A stretch of DNA of 64,000 nt. It comes from Prochlorococcus sp. AG-442-M23. GTDB lineage: Bacteria; Cyanobacteriota; Cyanobacteriia; PCC-6307; Cyanobiaceae. The stretch is taken from positions 1 to 64,000 of the forward strand of contig QCPW01000006.1 of the NCBI GenBank assembly GCA_003209655.1, written 5' to 3'. Made by a program: the position numbers and the translations under genes. A model generated the notes under the pieces. The model was not told where the DNA came from. It made no database searches and saw only the letters and a program-made list of their open reading frames with translations. Positions 37,728-46,879 of the stretch are shown in pieces. The stretch's first letter is position 1; every line of letters starts with the position of its first letter.

Positions 37728-38648
37728 GTGATCTCTTTAATATCACCATCTGAAGTTAAGAATCCTACTTCAATTGCTATTGGAAGTTTTGATGGTCTAC
37801 ATGCTGGTCATAGAAAATTAATAGATAGTGTTGTTAAAGAAAATGAATATACACCTACAATCGCAAGCTTTTGGCCACACCCACGGGAAATTCTATATAA
37901 AGAAACACGTCTTAGGCTTGATCTCCCAGAAGAAAAACTTCCTATCCTTGAAGAACTTGGTATTCAACAATTAGTTTTAATTCCCTTTGATAAGAAACTT
38001 TCTAAATTAAGTGCCGAAAAATTTATTAAAGACATATTAATTAATCAATTACAAGCAAAAAGTATTTCTGTGGGTTCTAATTTTAGATTTGGTTTTAAAA
38101 GAAGTGGAGATATTGATACAATAAAACTTCTTACAAAAGATATGGATATAAAACTAAAAATTATTTCAATTTTAGAGGATAATGAAGGAAGAATTAGTAG
38201 CAGCAGAATTAGAGATTTATTACAAAAAAGTGATTTAAAGAATGCTTTTAAAATACTTAAAAGGCCATATAGTTTTACGGGTAAAGTTGTTAAAGGTAAA
38301 GGAATTGGAAAGAGTCTAGGATTTCCCACTGCAAATCTTGAGATAGACGGGAGAAAATTTCTACCTGGTGAAGGGGTTTATGCAGCTTGGACAACTATAA
38401 ATAGTTCTCCGAACAAAATTCCTTCTATCATGAACCTTGGTTCTCAACCAACTATTGATCCTCTTTTGCCATCAGCTGTTGAAGTGCATTTAATTAATCA
38501 AGATATCAATTTATATGGTTTGCATTTATCAGTGGAACCTATTAGAAAAATAAGATCTCAAATCAAGTTTCAGAATATTAACCAATTATCACATCAAATT
38601 ACACAAGATAGAGAAAATGCCTTAAAAATTCTTAATTACCTAAATTAA
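37728..38648 (+). CDS. ribF: Bifunctional riboflavin kinase / FAD synthetase
   Basis: A 306-aa fusion that makes FMN and then FAD. The N-terminal adenylyltransferase domain has AIGSFDGLHAGHRKLI, with the GxxDGxHxGH motif, and SSSRIRDLL. The C-terminal kinase domain has GKGIGKSLGFPTANLE and PGEGVYAAW. The start is GTG; there is no upstream ATG in frame close by, and the protein begins at the normal distance from the nucleotide motif. thiE follows after 9 bases. Confidence 0.95.
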   Translation: MISLISPSEVKNPTSIAIGSFDGLHAGHRKLIDSVVKENEYTPTIASFWPHPREILYKETRLRLDLPEEKLPILEELGIQQLVLIPFDKKLSKLSAEKFIKDILINQLQAKSISVGSNFRFGFKRSGDIDTIKLLTKDMDIKLKIISILEDNEGRISSSRIRDLLQKSDLKNAFKILKRPYSFTGKVVKGKGIGKSLGFPTANLEIDGRKFLPGEGVYAAWTTINSSPNKIPSIMNLGSQPTIDPLLPSAVEVHLINQDINLYGLHLSVEPIRKIRSQIKFQNINQLSHQITQDRENALKILNYLN

Positions 38649-38657
38649 TAATTTAAT

Positions 38658-39713
38658 ATGGAAAAATCAAACATTATTCAACCAGGAGATTCTCGAATAT
38701 TTCAAATTATTGACGCTAATTTGGATAGAGCAAGAGAAGGTCTGAGAGTCCTGGAAGACTGGGCCAGATTTGGTCTTGGTAAAGAAGATTTGGTTATAAG
38801 AATAAAAAACTTCAGACAAATATTAGGTAAACATCATTTAGAAATTTATAAATTATCAAGAAATCATATCGAAGATCAATGCAAAGGACTATCTCATGAT
38901 GAACAAAATAATAGAAAAAATCCTCATGAAATAATATCTTCAAATTCTGCAAGAGTACAAGAAGCTCTAAGAGTTGTTGAAGAATTTTCCAGGAATCATA
39001 ATAATGAACTATCTAAGCTAACTTCAGATATTAGATATGAAATTTATACTTTAGAAATTGAATTATTAAATTTCAATACTCGTAAGGAAGCACAATTAAT
39101 AATAATTGAAAACAACCTATATGCGATAACAGATTATAGAGTCAACTTATTTGAAATAATAGAAAAAATATTGTTAGGAGGAGTAAAAATGATTCAACAC
39201 AGATTTAAAGAGGGAAATGATAAAAACCATTTAGAAGAAGCCAATAAAATAAAGAACTTATGTAAAAAATATAATTCTTTGTTCATTGTTAATGACAGAG
39301 TCGATATTGCACTAGCATCAAATGCAGATGGAGTTCATATTGGACAAAATGATATTGATATTTTAATGGCAAGAAAATTATTGGGCAGCTCAAAAATCAT
39401 TGGAGTAACGGCAAATAATTCAACTGACATTTCTGAAGCTATAAAAAATGGATGCGATTACATTGGAGTCGGACCAGTCTTTAAAACTTTAACAAAAAAA
39501 AATAAAGAACCTCTTGGGATAGAGAAGATTAAGGCTTTAACAAAAGATATAAATATTCCATGGTTCGCTATAGGTGGTATTAATAAAACAAATATCTCCT
39601 CTTTAAAGAATGTAGGAATTAATAAAGTTGCAGTAGTTTCTGGGCTGCTAGATTCTGAAGATCCCAAAGAAGAAGCTATTATTATGTTAAAAGAATTATC
39701 TTATGAAAATTAA
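38658..39713 (+). CDS. thiE: Thiamine-phosphate synthase, N-terminally extended form
   Basis: A 351-aa protein. The C-terminal part (from about 145) is a TIM-barrel ThiE, with MIQHRFKEG, LFIVNDRVDIALASNADGVHIGQND, CDYIGVGPVF and FAIGGINKTNI, joining the pyrimidine and thiazole halves of thiamine. The N-terminal 140 residues (IIDANLDRAREGLRVLEDWARF) form an extra helical domain known from cyanobacterial ThiE; its function is unclear. thiS overlaps its end by 11 bases, so the two are translationally coupled. Confidence 0.95.
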   Translation: MEKSNIIQPGDSRIFQIIDANLDRAREGLRVLEDWARFGLGKEDLVIRIKNFRQILGKHHLEIYKLSRNHIEDQCKGLSHDEQNNRKNPHEIISSNSARVQEALRVVEEFSRNHNNELSKLTSDIRYEIYTLEIELLNFNTRKEAQLIIIENNLYAITDYRVNLFEIIEKILLGGVKMIQHRFKEGNDKNHLEEANKIKNLCKKYNSLFIVNDRVDIALASNADGVHIGQNDIDILMARKLLGSSKIIGVTANNSTDISEAIKNGCDYIGVGPVFKTLTKKNKEPLGIEKIKALTKDINIPWFAIGGINKTNISSLKNVGINKVAVVSGLLDSEDPKEEAIIMLKELSYEN

Positions 39714-39912
39714 AGTTAATGGTGAAGAGAGACGTGTAGAAATGGGGAATAAAAGAGCGCTTCTATCAAATACATTACATCTTTTAGGATATAAGCAAAA
39801 TACTGTTGTTGTTGAAGTAAATGACCTAATTGTTAACTCAAAAAAATGGGATAATCTAACCTTAAAAGAGGGGGACAGGTTAGAAATTGTTTCGATAGTT
39901 GGAGGCGGATGA
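39703..39912 (+). CDS. thiS: Sulfur carrier protein ThiS
   Basis: A 69-aa ubiquitin-fold protein ending in Gly-Gly (IVSIVGGG), where the C-terminus is adenylated and thiocarboxylated to give sulfur for the thiazole ring. The middle contains LLSNTLHLLGYKQNTVVVEVNDLIV, typical of ThiS. It overlaps thiE by 11 bases. Confidence 0.92.
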   Translation: MKIKVNGEERRVEMGNKRALLSNTLHLLGYKQNTVVVEVNDLIVNSKKWDNLTLKEGDRLEIVSIVGGG

Positions 39913-40024
39913 TTGGTTAAAAGATAAAAATCTAAAAATCTTCATAATTTTTTAACTTAAAGCTTGAAACAATAACCCAAATTTGAATTTTTTCATTTTA
40001 TATTCTTAGTACTTAATTTCAAAA

Positions 40025-40192
40025 ATGCAAAAAAATCCTAACCACAATTCAAGGTCTTTGAAATGGGAGTCGAATGGAGAATTAGCCCAGAAGGATTTAT
40101 CCGAATTAATCGAAAGATTAAAAAATGTTGAAAGTGAAGACACCTCTTCAGAATTAACTAGATTAGGTACTAAATCGAACAAAATAAATTAA
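40025..40192 (+). CDS. Small hypothetical protein (55 aa)
   Basis: An ATG-started frame too short for the track, encoding MQKNPNHNSRSLKWESNGEL and a helical stretch KDLSELIERLKNVE. The composition is coding-like (charged helix, few rare residues). It sits 112 bases after thiS in the same direction. I do not recognise it; it is supported only by frame and composition. Confidence 0.45.
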   Translation: MQKNPNHNSRSLKWESNGELAQKDLSELIERLKNVESEDTSSELTRLGTKSNKIN

Positions 40193-40259
40193 TTTTGTTA
40201 CTTAGCGCTTGTTTTTAGAAAATTTTATATCAAATTATAATTACTCGGTAATAAATTAA

Positions 40260-40394
40260 ATGCCAAGAAGATTCCCTGAATGGGTAAATACTGAAGTAAT
40301 TATTAAAGCTATCAAAATGCGTGAAGAGGGTATTCTTCCCAAACAACTTAATTTATGGATAGAAAATCTATTAGAAATTGAAAAAAATAATTAA
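40260..40394 (+). CDS. Small hypothetical protein (44 aa)
   Basis: A short ATG frame reading MPRRFPEWVNTEVIIKAIKM and MREEGILPKQLNLWIENLLE, basic then amphipathic. It is 67 bases after the 55-aa frame and converges with larB, with stops 4 bases apart. The compact fit between neighbours and the helical pattern suggest a real small protein. No function can be assigned. Confidence 0.45.
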   Translation: MPRRFPEWVNTEVIIKAIKMREEGILPKQLNLWIENLLEIEKNN

Positions 40395-40398
40395 TCTT

Positions 40399-41055
40399 TC
40401 AGGAAATCCTTTTTATGATTCTTATCGCAGCCATTGCCGCACCATAACCATTATCTATATTCATAACGGCTATACCAGGTGCACAACTTGATAACATACT
40501 ATTTAAAGCAGTTTCTCCATTCTTACTAACTCCATATCCTACTGATACAGGTACTGCAATGATTGGTTGAGGTAGTAATCCTCCAACAACAGTTGCTAGA
40601 GCTCCTTCCATTCCAGCACAAACTATAAGTACATCATATTTATTAATTTCCTTTATCTCACTGAATAAACGATGTAGGCCTGCTACTCCCACATCTATAA
40701 ATGTCTTACAATTAATTCCATAGAGTTCAAGAGCTATTTTCGCTTCAAGAGTCGCAGCTAAATCACTAGATCCTCCTGAAATTATTGCTACTTTTTTGGC
40801 TGTTGATAATTTGTTAACATTTTCACCAATTATGAGGCAATTTGCTTCTTCATAGAAGATTGCATCTCCATATAAATTTAATAAACTGATAGCTTTTTCT
40901 TGATTAATTCGAGTAATAAAGACAACTTCTTTTTTGTTTAAAACTTCTTCAGATATTCTTTTTAATTGATCGATACTTTTATCAGCCCCCCAAATTGCTT
41001 CAATGAGTCCAATTCTGTCTCTTCTTTGAAAATCAAACCTGATATCTAAATTCAT
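40399..41055 (-). CDS. larB: LarB / CpmA-like AIR-carboxylase-fold protein
   Basis: A 218-aa protein whose C-terminal domain has the PurE-like core GGSSDLAATLEAKIALEL, CAGMEGALATVVGGLLP and PVSVGYGVSKNGETALNSML. The N-terminal part (DFQRRDRIGLIEAIWGADKS) is typical of LarB. LarB carboxylates nicotinate adenine dinucleotide for the nickel-pincer cofactor; the Synechococcus homologue CpmA affects circadian phase. No larC or larE is nearby, so its role here is open. Its start overlaps the next gene by 4 bases (ATGA). Confidence 0.88.
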   Translation of the reverse strand: MNLDIRFDFQRRDRIGLIEAIWGADKSIDQLKRISEEVLNKKEVVFITRINQEKAISLLNLYGDAIFYEEANCLIIGENVNKLSTAKKVAIISGGSSDLAATLEAKIALELYGINCKTFIDVGVAGLHRLFSEIKEINKYDVLIVCAGMEGALATVVGGLLPQPIIAVPVSVGYGVSKNGETALNSMLSSCAPGIAVMNIDNGYGAAMAAIRIIKRIS

Positions 41056-41498
41056 ACTTGTTTTTCTAGTTCTCCCTCATAAATTAATTCAAAAGGATTT
41101 ACTTTTACATTCAAAGATGTTTTAACATTTTCTTCGAATTTTTCTTGTATCAAAATCACCTCCTGCATTGATATACTTTTCCATAGTTTTTTATTTTTCC
41201 AATTAACCAAAATTAGAGCCTCCTCTTTTTCTTTATCCCAAAAGATTTGTCTTCCTAAAAAACCCTCTTGAATAGATAGCCATGGCTCCCAAACTTTTTT
41301 TTCAGCCTTAAGCCATACATCTTTAAATTTAGAGGGAACTTTAAGTCTTAATTCTTCTATAACAATTCCACTTTGATAATTATCCATGGGTAAAGATTTA
41401 AGAATTGAAGAATTGCTTTGAAAAAAAAATACAAATAAGCAAATTAAGAAGGACCAAAAGCTTTTTAATTTATTATTAACATTAAAATTAAATTTCAT
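41052..41498 (-). CDS. Exported TIGR03792-type hypothetical protein
   Basis: A 148-aa protein with an N-terminal hydrophobic segment ([16 protein letters not shown]), probably a signal or anchor. The rest ([21 protein letters not shown] and [19 protein letters not shown]) resembles the cyanobacterial TIGR03792 family, a dimeric alpha-beta barrel-like fold of unknown function. It overlaps larB and ispF by 4 bases each, indicating a tight ispF-this-larB operon. Confidence 0.65.
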   Translation of the reverse strand: MKFNFNVNNKLKSFWSFLICLFVFFFQSNSSILKSLPMDNYQSGIVIEELRLKVPSKFKDVWLKAEKKVWEPWLSIQEGFLGRQIFWDKEKEEALILVNWKNKKLWKSISMQEVILIQEKFEENVKTSLNVKVNPFELIYEGELEKQV

Positions 41499-41998
41499 TC
41501 TTTTTTCTCAAGCAACACTACAGAGTGGCAACTTATACCTTCTTCTCTTCCCTCAGGTCCTAATTTTTCATTTGTGGTTGCTTTTATTCCTATAAATCTA
41601 TAATCGATTTGTAAGGTATTAGAAATATTCTTTTGCATTGATTCTACGTATGGTTGAATTTTTGGCCTTTCAGCCACAATAACACTATCAATATTATTTA
41701 CTTCCCAACCTTGTTTTCTAATTAATTCAATAACTTTGGATAACAAAAATAAACTATCAGCATTTTTCCATTTTTGATCGGAGGGAGGAAAATATTTCCC
41801 AATATCTCCAAGAGATAAAGCTCCTAATAATGCATCCATTATTGAATGACTAAGAACATCAGCGTCGCTGTGACCATCAAGACCTAAATTTTCAGGATGC
41901 TGTAATTTTACTCCTCCTATTATTAAGTTCCTATTCTCTACTAGTCTATGAATATCATATCCATTACCGATGCGTAACTTTGGAGATTTACTATTCAT
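41495..41998 (-). CDS. ispF: 2-C-methyl-D-erythritol 2,4-cyclodiphosphate synthase
   Basis: A 167-aa enzyme of the non-mevalonate isoprenoid pathway. It shows the zinc and substrate motifs [11 protein letters not shown] (about residue 12), [22 protein letters not shown] and [10 protein letters not shown], and the C-terminal [18 protein letters not shown]. It cyclises CDP-ME-2-phosphate to MEcPP, feeding carotenoid, chlorophyll-phytol and quinone synthesis. It is the first gene of a three-gene operon with 4-base overlaps. Confidence 0.96.
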   Translation of the reverse strand: MNSKSPKLRIGNGYDIHRLVENRNLIIGGVKLQHPENLGLDGHSDADVLSHSIMDALLGALSLGDIGKYFPPSDQKWKNADSLFLLSKVIELIRKQGWEVNNIDSVIVAERPKIQPYVESMQKNISNTLQIDYRFIGIKATTNEKLGPEGREEGISCHSVVLLEKKE

Positions 41999-42315
41999 AC
42001 CAAAAGATTTGCAGCATCATAAATAGACCCATAACTAATCTGGAATTCCAACTGGATATTTCACTTATCATTTAATGATGCTTTATACCTCCTTATTTAA
42101 TATTTTACCAATAAAAAGAACCATTAAATTAAAAATGGTTCGTAAAAAGTATGGTGTGTAATTTACATAAAGGAAGTATTTGTATATGAAATAGTTATAC
42201 TTTCAAAAGAAATTGCGAATAAAATTAAATAAAGTTCTTGAGAATGTTTCATTTCTTTGTGAATTAGCTTTTTTAAAAAAAATTTATTAAGATTTAAAAT
42301 TAATCCAACTTAATA
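41999..42315. other. Spacer with an orphan terminator-like hairpin
   Basis: About 320 bases between ispF (minus) and a plus-strand methyltransferase. It contains a perfect 8-bp hairpin at 42118-42141 that would act as a terminator on the minus strand, although no minus-strand gene ends there. Nothing else was recognised. Confidence 0.4.
42118..42141 (-). terminator. Orphan Rho-independent terminator candidate (minus strand)
   Basis: Inverted repeat GAACCATT/AATGGTTC with an 8-base loop, followed on the minus strand by TTTTTAT. No annotated minus-strand gene ends upstream of it, so it may end an unannotated small RNA starting in the 42150-42315 spacer. Confidence 0.5.
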
Positions 42316-43365
42316 ATGAAGTCTAAAAATCATGATAAGGAGATGCATGATGTGTACGCCAAGATATACAAAGATTTTTATATATTTAGTGAAGAGGCCT
42401 TAAATTATACAAGAAGGATAATTCTTAAAAATTTAACTGAATCAAATATAAGTTTAGAAAATATTAAAAATCTCAATGTTCTTAATATTGGGCCTGCAAG
42501 AGAGGCTAGGGTGTTTTCTGAACTAGGGGCGAAAAATGTATTTCATTTTGATATTTCAAAAACAGCAGTCAATGCATTAACTAAATTAAAAGAATCTGAT
42601 CCAATTTTTTCAAATATTCATTCAAATTTAGTTGACGCTTGTGCTCCAGGGGCACTAAAAACAGAAAAGAAAATTGATTATGTTTATTTAGCAGGTGTTC
42701 TTCATCATTTACATGATCCTTGCCAAGCTATAAAAAATATACTTGCTTGTATTTCTCCAGAATCTAAACTATTTTTTAGGATTTATAAATCAGGAAGTTT
42801 TGGATTTTATATTACAGATTTTATAAGAAAATTCATAACTTACGATACTCAAAGTGAAGTACATAAAACTTTTTCAGAAAAGTTTGAAATTAATGATTAT
42901 AGTAAGCAGCTAGAGGCTGATCTTCATGATAACTTTTTTGTGCCAATACTCAACTTATTTGATCCTAAAGAAATAGATAAATTTTTCCAAATATTAGATT
43001 TTAAACTTATTCACAGTGATGATTATGTTTCTTACGATCATTCTTCAATTGATCATTCCTCGCAAGGTACGACTTTAATTTACGAAACAAAGAATTTTGA
43101 ATTATCAAAACTTTCAAGAATCAATGAATTCCCTTCTCATCTTGATCAGATAGAGGACGTAACATATTCTGAAGAATTTATATTAAATACAAATATACTT
43201 ATGACTAGATTTCTTAAAAATATTAATCTGTATCGTAAAAAAGAAATCATCAATTTATCTATTGATTTATACAAGGAGTCTCAGCTATATAGGAAAAAAG
43301 AATATCAATCTTCCGAGTCAAATCATTTGCGCATACAGAAGTTTCTTAAAAATAAATATTTTTAA
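42316..43365 (+). CDS. Class I SAM-dependent methyltransferase, accessory
   Basis: A 349-aa protein. SAM motif I is LNVLNIGPAREARVFSELGA, an acidic strand end is VFHFDISKTA, and motif IV is near VYLAGVLHHLHDPCQAI, the pattern of UbiE/COQ5-like methyltransferases. The C-terminal 150 residues are charged and not recognised. It is the only accessory-looking gene among tightly packed core genes, with spacers over 300 bases on both sides, which suggests insertion. The substrate is unknown. Confidence 0.75.
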   Translation: MKSKNHDKEMHDVYAKIYKDFYIFSEEALNYTRRIILKNLTESNISLENIKNLNVLNIGPAREARVFSELGAKNVFHFDISKTAVNALTKLKESDPIFSNIHSNLVDACAPGALKTEKKIDYVYLAGVLHHLHDPCQAIKNILACISPESKLFFRIYKSGSFGFYITDFIRKFITYDTQSEVHKTFSEKFEINDYSKQLEADLHDNFFVPILNLFDPKEIDKFFQILDFKLIHSDDYVSYDHSSIDHSSQGTTLIYETKNFELSKLSRINEFPSHLDQIEDVTYSEEFILNTNILMTRFLKNINLYRKKEIINLSIDLYKESQLYRKKEYQSSESNHLRIQKFLKNKYF

Positions 43366-43750
43366 TTTTTATAAAAATTTTTAAAATATTTAGTTCTATT
43401 TTCTAACTTGTTTAATGTTTCATAAGTAATGATGGAATGTTTTCAAAAATTAGTAATACTAAATAAGTTTAGAAAATTTAATAAAAAAACTAATTATCCA
43501 AATTTTATAGGTTGTGGAGGTTCTTAAGAATATATTAAGTTTAAATATTAAGTATGCAATTCAGAAAACTCTCAAATAATCCTAACCCCATCTTTGTTAA
43601 GATCTTCTGAATTTAATAATAAATCATAAGCATTTAATAATAAATAATTATCTTTATCTGGTTTGTGATTTCCAATTTCTTTGAAATTTGGTTGAACTTG
43701 GTTTGAAAACTACCTATTATTTAAATTTTATTACAAAATCCTAGTTATAA
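43366..43750. other. Spacer with a possible coding remnant
   Basis: About 385 bases between the methyltransferase and the trmD stop. The minus strand at 43571-43709 holds an open frame without a start codon (entered separately). The rest is AT-rich and unremarkable. Confidence 0.35.
43571..43709 (-). pseudogene. Possible C-terminal gene remnant
   Basis: A minus-strand frame open between two stops, reading NQVQPNFKEIGNHKPDKDNY and NAYDLLLNSEDLNKDGVRII. It has no start codon. The composition is protein-like and DLNKDG resembles the loop of an EF-hand, but that is weak. It may be the tail of a decayed gene downstream of trmD. Confidence 0.25.
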
Positions 43751-44533
43751 CTACCAATCAGGGTAAATTTCGTTTTCATTTCCTATGTTAAATTGCACCT
43801 TTTCTTTTGAGTAATTATTTTTACTTTTATCTTTTAGTAATTCTTTATAGTCTTCATTAGAAAACAAGTCATTTCTTCTATCTAGCGTTCTTTCAAACAT
43901 TTTTTGTTTGCGCCATAATTTAATCTCTTCATGATTTCCACTTACCAGAATATCTGGTACTTTCATTTCTTTAAAAATTAAGGGCCTCGTATAATGAGGA
44001 TATTCTAATAGAGAGGAATTGTGACTCTCATCTTTCAAAGATCCTGGATCTCCAAGAGTTCCTGGCAATAATCTTGTCAACCCATTAATTATTGATATCG
44101 CAGGGATTTCTCCTCCTGAAAGTACATAATCACCGATAGAAACTTCTTCATCAGCCAAGCATCTAACTCTTTCATCAAAACCTTCGTATTGTCCGCAGAT
44201 AATAATTAATTGATCCAAAGAAGTCCACCTTAAAAGATCTTGCTGCTTTAAAACTTTACCTTGTGGAGTCATTAACAAAGTTTTACTATTTGTTAATTTA
44301 TTTATTGAATCATGAGCTTTATAAATTGGTTCTGGTTTTAAAACCATTCCTGAACCTCCTCCATAAGGCTTATCATCTACTTTTCTATACGAGCCTTCTC
44401 CATATTCTCTTAAATCATATAAATTAAGATTTATCAGGTTTTTCTCTAAGGATCTTGATATAACACCTAAGTTATTTATTAATTCAAAAGCTTTGGGAAA
44501 TAAAGTAATTACCTCAAATTTAATTGCACTCAT
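43751..44533 (-). CDS. trmD: tRNA (guanine-N1)-methyltransferase
   Basis: A 260-aa SPOUT-class enzyme forming m1G37 in tRNAs. Signatures are [49 protein letters not shown] and the C-terminal [17 protein letters not shown]. The C-terminal tail is longer than in E. coli. Its start codon directly follows the era stop (no spacer), so the two are expressed together. Confidence 0.96.
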   Translation of the reverse strand: MSAIKFEVITLFPKAFELINNLGVISRSLEKNLINLNLYDLREYGEGSYRKVDDKPYGGGSGMVLKPEPIYKAHDSINKLTNSKTLLMTPQGKVLKQQDLLRWTSLDQLIIICGQYEGFDERVRCLADEEVSIGDYVLSGGEIPAISIINGLTRLLPGTLGDPGSLKDESHNSSLLEYPHYTRPLIFKEMKVPDILVSGNHEEIKLWRKQKMFERTLDRRNDLFSNEDYKELLKDKSKNNYSKEKVQFNIGNENEIYPDW

Positions 44534-45445
44534 TTAATAATCAACCTCATAGCCAAACTCCATTAATTTAGATTCTTTTTTCCTCCAATTAGGTATAACT
44601 TTGACAAATAACTCTAGATGAACAGGACCATTTATTAGTCTTTTCATATTAGATCTTGCTGTCTGACCAATAGTCTTTAACATCAAACCTTTTTTACCAA
44701 TTAAAATCCCCTTTTGACTTGTTCTTTCAACAATAATAGTAGCCATAATAGCAGTAAACTTTTTACCATTGTCTTTTTTGATTTCCTGGATTTTTTCTAT
44801 TTTTACCGCAACACTATGAGGTACTTCTTCCCTTGTATTTATTAATACTTGTTCTCTGACAAAATCTGATAATAAATTATCTAATGATTGATCACATATT
44901 TTATCTTCCTCATAGAGCATTGGGCCTTTTGGGAGAAGATTTAATATCATATCAATCAATTCAGAACATCCATCTCCCTCTGATGCGCTTACAATTTGAA
45001 AATTTTTACTAGCTCCAATAAGTTTTTTATATTGATCTAAGCGCAGATTCTTAAGTTCCTTATTCACTAAATCCCATTTATTTAACACAACAATAAATTC
45101 AGTTTTATTTGCAACTAAAAAATCTTTTATGTATTCATCTCCTCTACCAGGTTCAACACTTGAATCAAGAACCAAAACAACTATATCAACTCCTTTTATC
45201 GCCGATTTGGCATTCTTTACAAGTATTTCACCAAGAAGATGATGAGGTTTATGTACTCCTGGGGTATCTACAAAAATTATTTGTCCAACTTTTGTAGTAA
45301 GTATTCCTTTTAATTTTTTTCTTGTAGTCTGAGCTACGGGAGAAGTAATTGTTATTTTCTCTCCAATTAACTTATTTATTAAAGTAGATTTCCCTACGTT
45401 TGGTCTCCCAAGTAAAGTTACAAAACCAGATTTATAATTATTCAA
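44534..45445 (-). CDS. era: GTPase Era
   Basis: A 303-aa Ras-like GTPase with a C-terminal KH domain, needed for 16S rRNA maturation and 30S assembly. G1 is LLGRPNVGKSTLI, G2 lies in SPVAQTTRKKLKG, G3 is FVDTPGVHKPHH, and G4 is VVLNKWDL. The KH part contains RTSQKGILIGKKGLMLKTIG. It abuts trmD, and its start is 39 bases from the divergent 175-aa gene. Confidence 0.97.
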   Translation of the reverse strand: MNNYKSGFVTLLGRPNVGKSTLINKLIGEKITITSPVAQTTRKKLKGILTTKVGQIIFVDTPGVHKPHHLLGEILVKNAKSAIKGVDIVVLVLDSSVEPGRGDEYIKDFLVANKTEFIVVLNKWDLVNKELKNLRLDQYKKLIGASKNFQIVSASEGDGCSELIDMILNLLPKGPMLYEEDKICDQSLDNLLSDFVREQVLINTREEVPHSVAVKIEKIQEIKKDNGKKFTAIMATIIVERTSQKGILIGKKGLMLKTIGQTARSNMKRLINGPVHLELFVKVIPNWRKKESKLMEFGYEVDY

Positions 45446-45484
45446 AAGACTTTTAAATTATCAATAATAAAATTCTGATCAAAA

Positions 45485-46012
45485 ATGAAAAAAAAAGCTA
45501 TAAAAGTAAAAGAAACTTCTTTTACCCAAGCAATAAATATCTCAGCTCAATGGTGTAAAGAATGGGGTGAAGATCTTTTAAGCGATGAAGTTTTATCCGA
45601 TAGAGTCGCAGAACTAATTAAAACAAAGAATGGATTGAGAGGGTTTTTTGCATATGCATTGTCTGATCAAAATTGTTACTTACTAGATAAACTTCCTTTT
45701 TCTTTTTTATTCAAACTTCAAGAAGGTGGAAATGATGTAGTCGAAATAGTAATAAAAAATTTAATTATGAGTTCTGCACAAATAGTTGTACATGAAAGAG
45801 AAAACAATCTTGAATATCAATCTTATTCTGAAAATATATCAGAGAGATGTAAAAGTATACTGAGGGTATTAGATACTAAATTAGTTACAAAAAATATTAA
45901 TCAAATAATAAAAGATTTAGATAATCTTGGAAATAGCTTTGATAATTCAAAAAAATACGATAACAAGCAAAAGGAATTTATAAAGAGTCAAATTTTCGAT
46001 ATTGCACAATAA
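45485..46012 (+). CDS. Conserved-type hypothetical protein
   Basis: A 175-aa soluble protein beginning MKKKAIKVKETSFTQAINIS and containing SAQWCKEWGEDLLSDEVLSDRVAELI and GLRGFFAYALSDQNCYLLDKLP. It has no signal peptide or membrane helix and no motif I recognise. It lies between era and the BI-1 gene, a place where core cyanobacterial genes of unknown role are common. A strong hairpin follows its stop by one base. Confidence 0.7.
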   Translation: MKKKAIKVKETSFTQAINISAQWCKEWGEDLLSDEVLSDRVAELIKTKNGLRGFFAYALSDQNCYLLDKLPFSFLFKLQEGGNDVVEIVIKNLIMSSAQIVVHERENNLEYQSYSENISERCKSILRVLDTKLVTKNINQIIKDLDNLGNSFDNSKKYDNKQKEFIKSQIFDIAQ

Positions 46013-46013
46013 A

Positions 46014-46038
46014 AAAGCGTAGTTGAAATCTACGCTTT
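46014..46038. terminator. Bidirectional Rho-independent terminator
   Basis: Perfect 9-bp hairpin AAAGCGTAG/CTACGCTTT with a 7-base loop, flanked by A-runs on the left. It lies between two convergent genes (stops at 46012 and 46069) and probably ends both transcripts; the U-tract is better for the minus strand. Confidence 0.75.
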
Positions 46039-46068
46039 CAGAATGATCTAATTTATTAAATTAAATTA

Positions 46069-46806
46069 TTAGTTTCTTCTCCCACCTCCCTGGAGAGCAA
46101 TCATTAATCTCAAAATAAAGACAAACAAATTTATGTAAGTTAAATACATACCTAATGCTCCAGCCAGATATTGTTCATCACTATATCTTCTAGGCATTGT
46201 GTAAAAGTCTAAAAAAGACATTGCAACAAATAGAACAGTTCCAAATCCTGCGATCATGAGTTCAAAACCTGAACCCCCAAAAACTGCTGGAGCAAAGAAA
46301 CCCCCGATTAATTGAACAAACATTGCTATCAATAAACCAATCAAGCCAAGTCCTACAACACCACTAAGAGCCTGTCCGACGCTATCACTCATCCTTTGAC
46401 CTGTATATGAAGCTATTACGAAAGTGATTCCTGTTGCCAGTGCAGCAGTACCAACAGATCCAATTCCAATTGTTCCAATTGCCAAAGCTACTATTCCACT
46501 CAAAGTAAATCCTGTCAACAAACTAAATCCGGTTAATAATGGAAGAGCTTTTGCATTATTCGCATTATTGGCTGCACTGGTTGCAACAAAGAACAAAATC
46601 AATTCAGCTATTAGAGCAACGATGGAAAGAGGTTGAAATAGTGCAGGATTTGTTGCAATAAGTGAAACTCCTGCCAAAACACCTAAAGATGTCAAAACCA
46701 TACCCCCTCCAACGTATGGAAGAGCTTTCTGTACAACATTTGGTCCTACAACTGAACTTGTTTGAGCTTCGCGAATAGCCTGATTAAAATTACTACTTGC
46801 TGGCAT
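46069..46806 (-). CDS. Bax inhibitor-1 / YccA-family membrane protein
   Basis: A 245-aa protein with about seven hydrophobic helices (for example VALIAELILFFVATSAA and IVALAIGTIGIGSVGTAALATGITFVIASY). It has the family start SNFNQAIREAQTSS and a C-terminal YLTYINLFVFILRLMIALQGGG. In other bacteria these proteins are pH-sensitive Ca2+ leak channels or modulators of FtsH. The gene is the last of the ffh-rpsP-phoH group and is closed by the hairpin at 46014-46038. Confidence 0.88.
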   Translation of the reverse strand: MPASSNFNQAIREAQTSSVVGPNVVQKALPYVGGGMVLTSLGVLAGVSLIATNPALFQPLSIVALIAELILFFVATSAANNANNAKALPLLTGFSLLTGFTLSGIVALAIGTIGIGSVGTAALATGITFVIASYTGQRMSDSVGQALSGVVGLGLIGLLIAMFVQLIGGFFAPAVFGGSGFELMIAGFGTVLFVAMSFLDFYTMPRRYSDEQYLAGALGMYLTYINLFVFILRLMIALQGGGRRN

Positions 46807-46879
46807 TTTTTTACCTTTTAATTATTTACATTCTACCTGAATTTTTAAATTTCAGTGTACGGATCACCCAAATAATACT

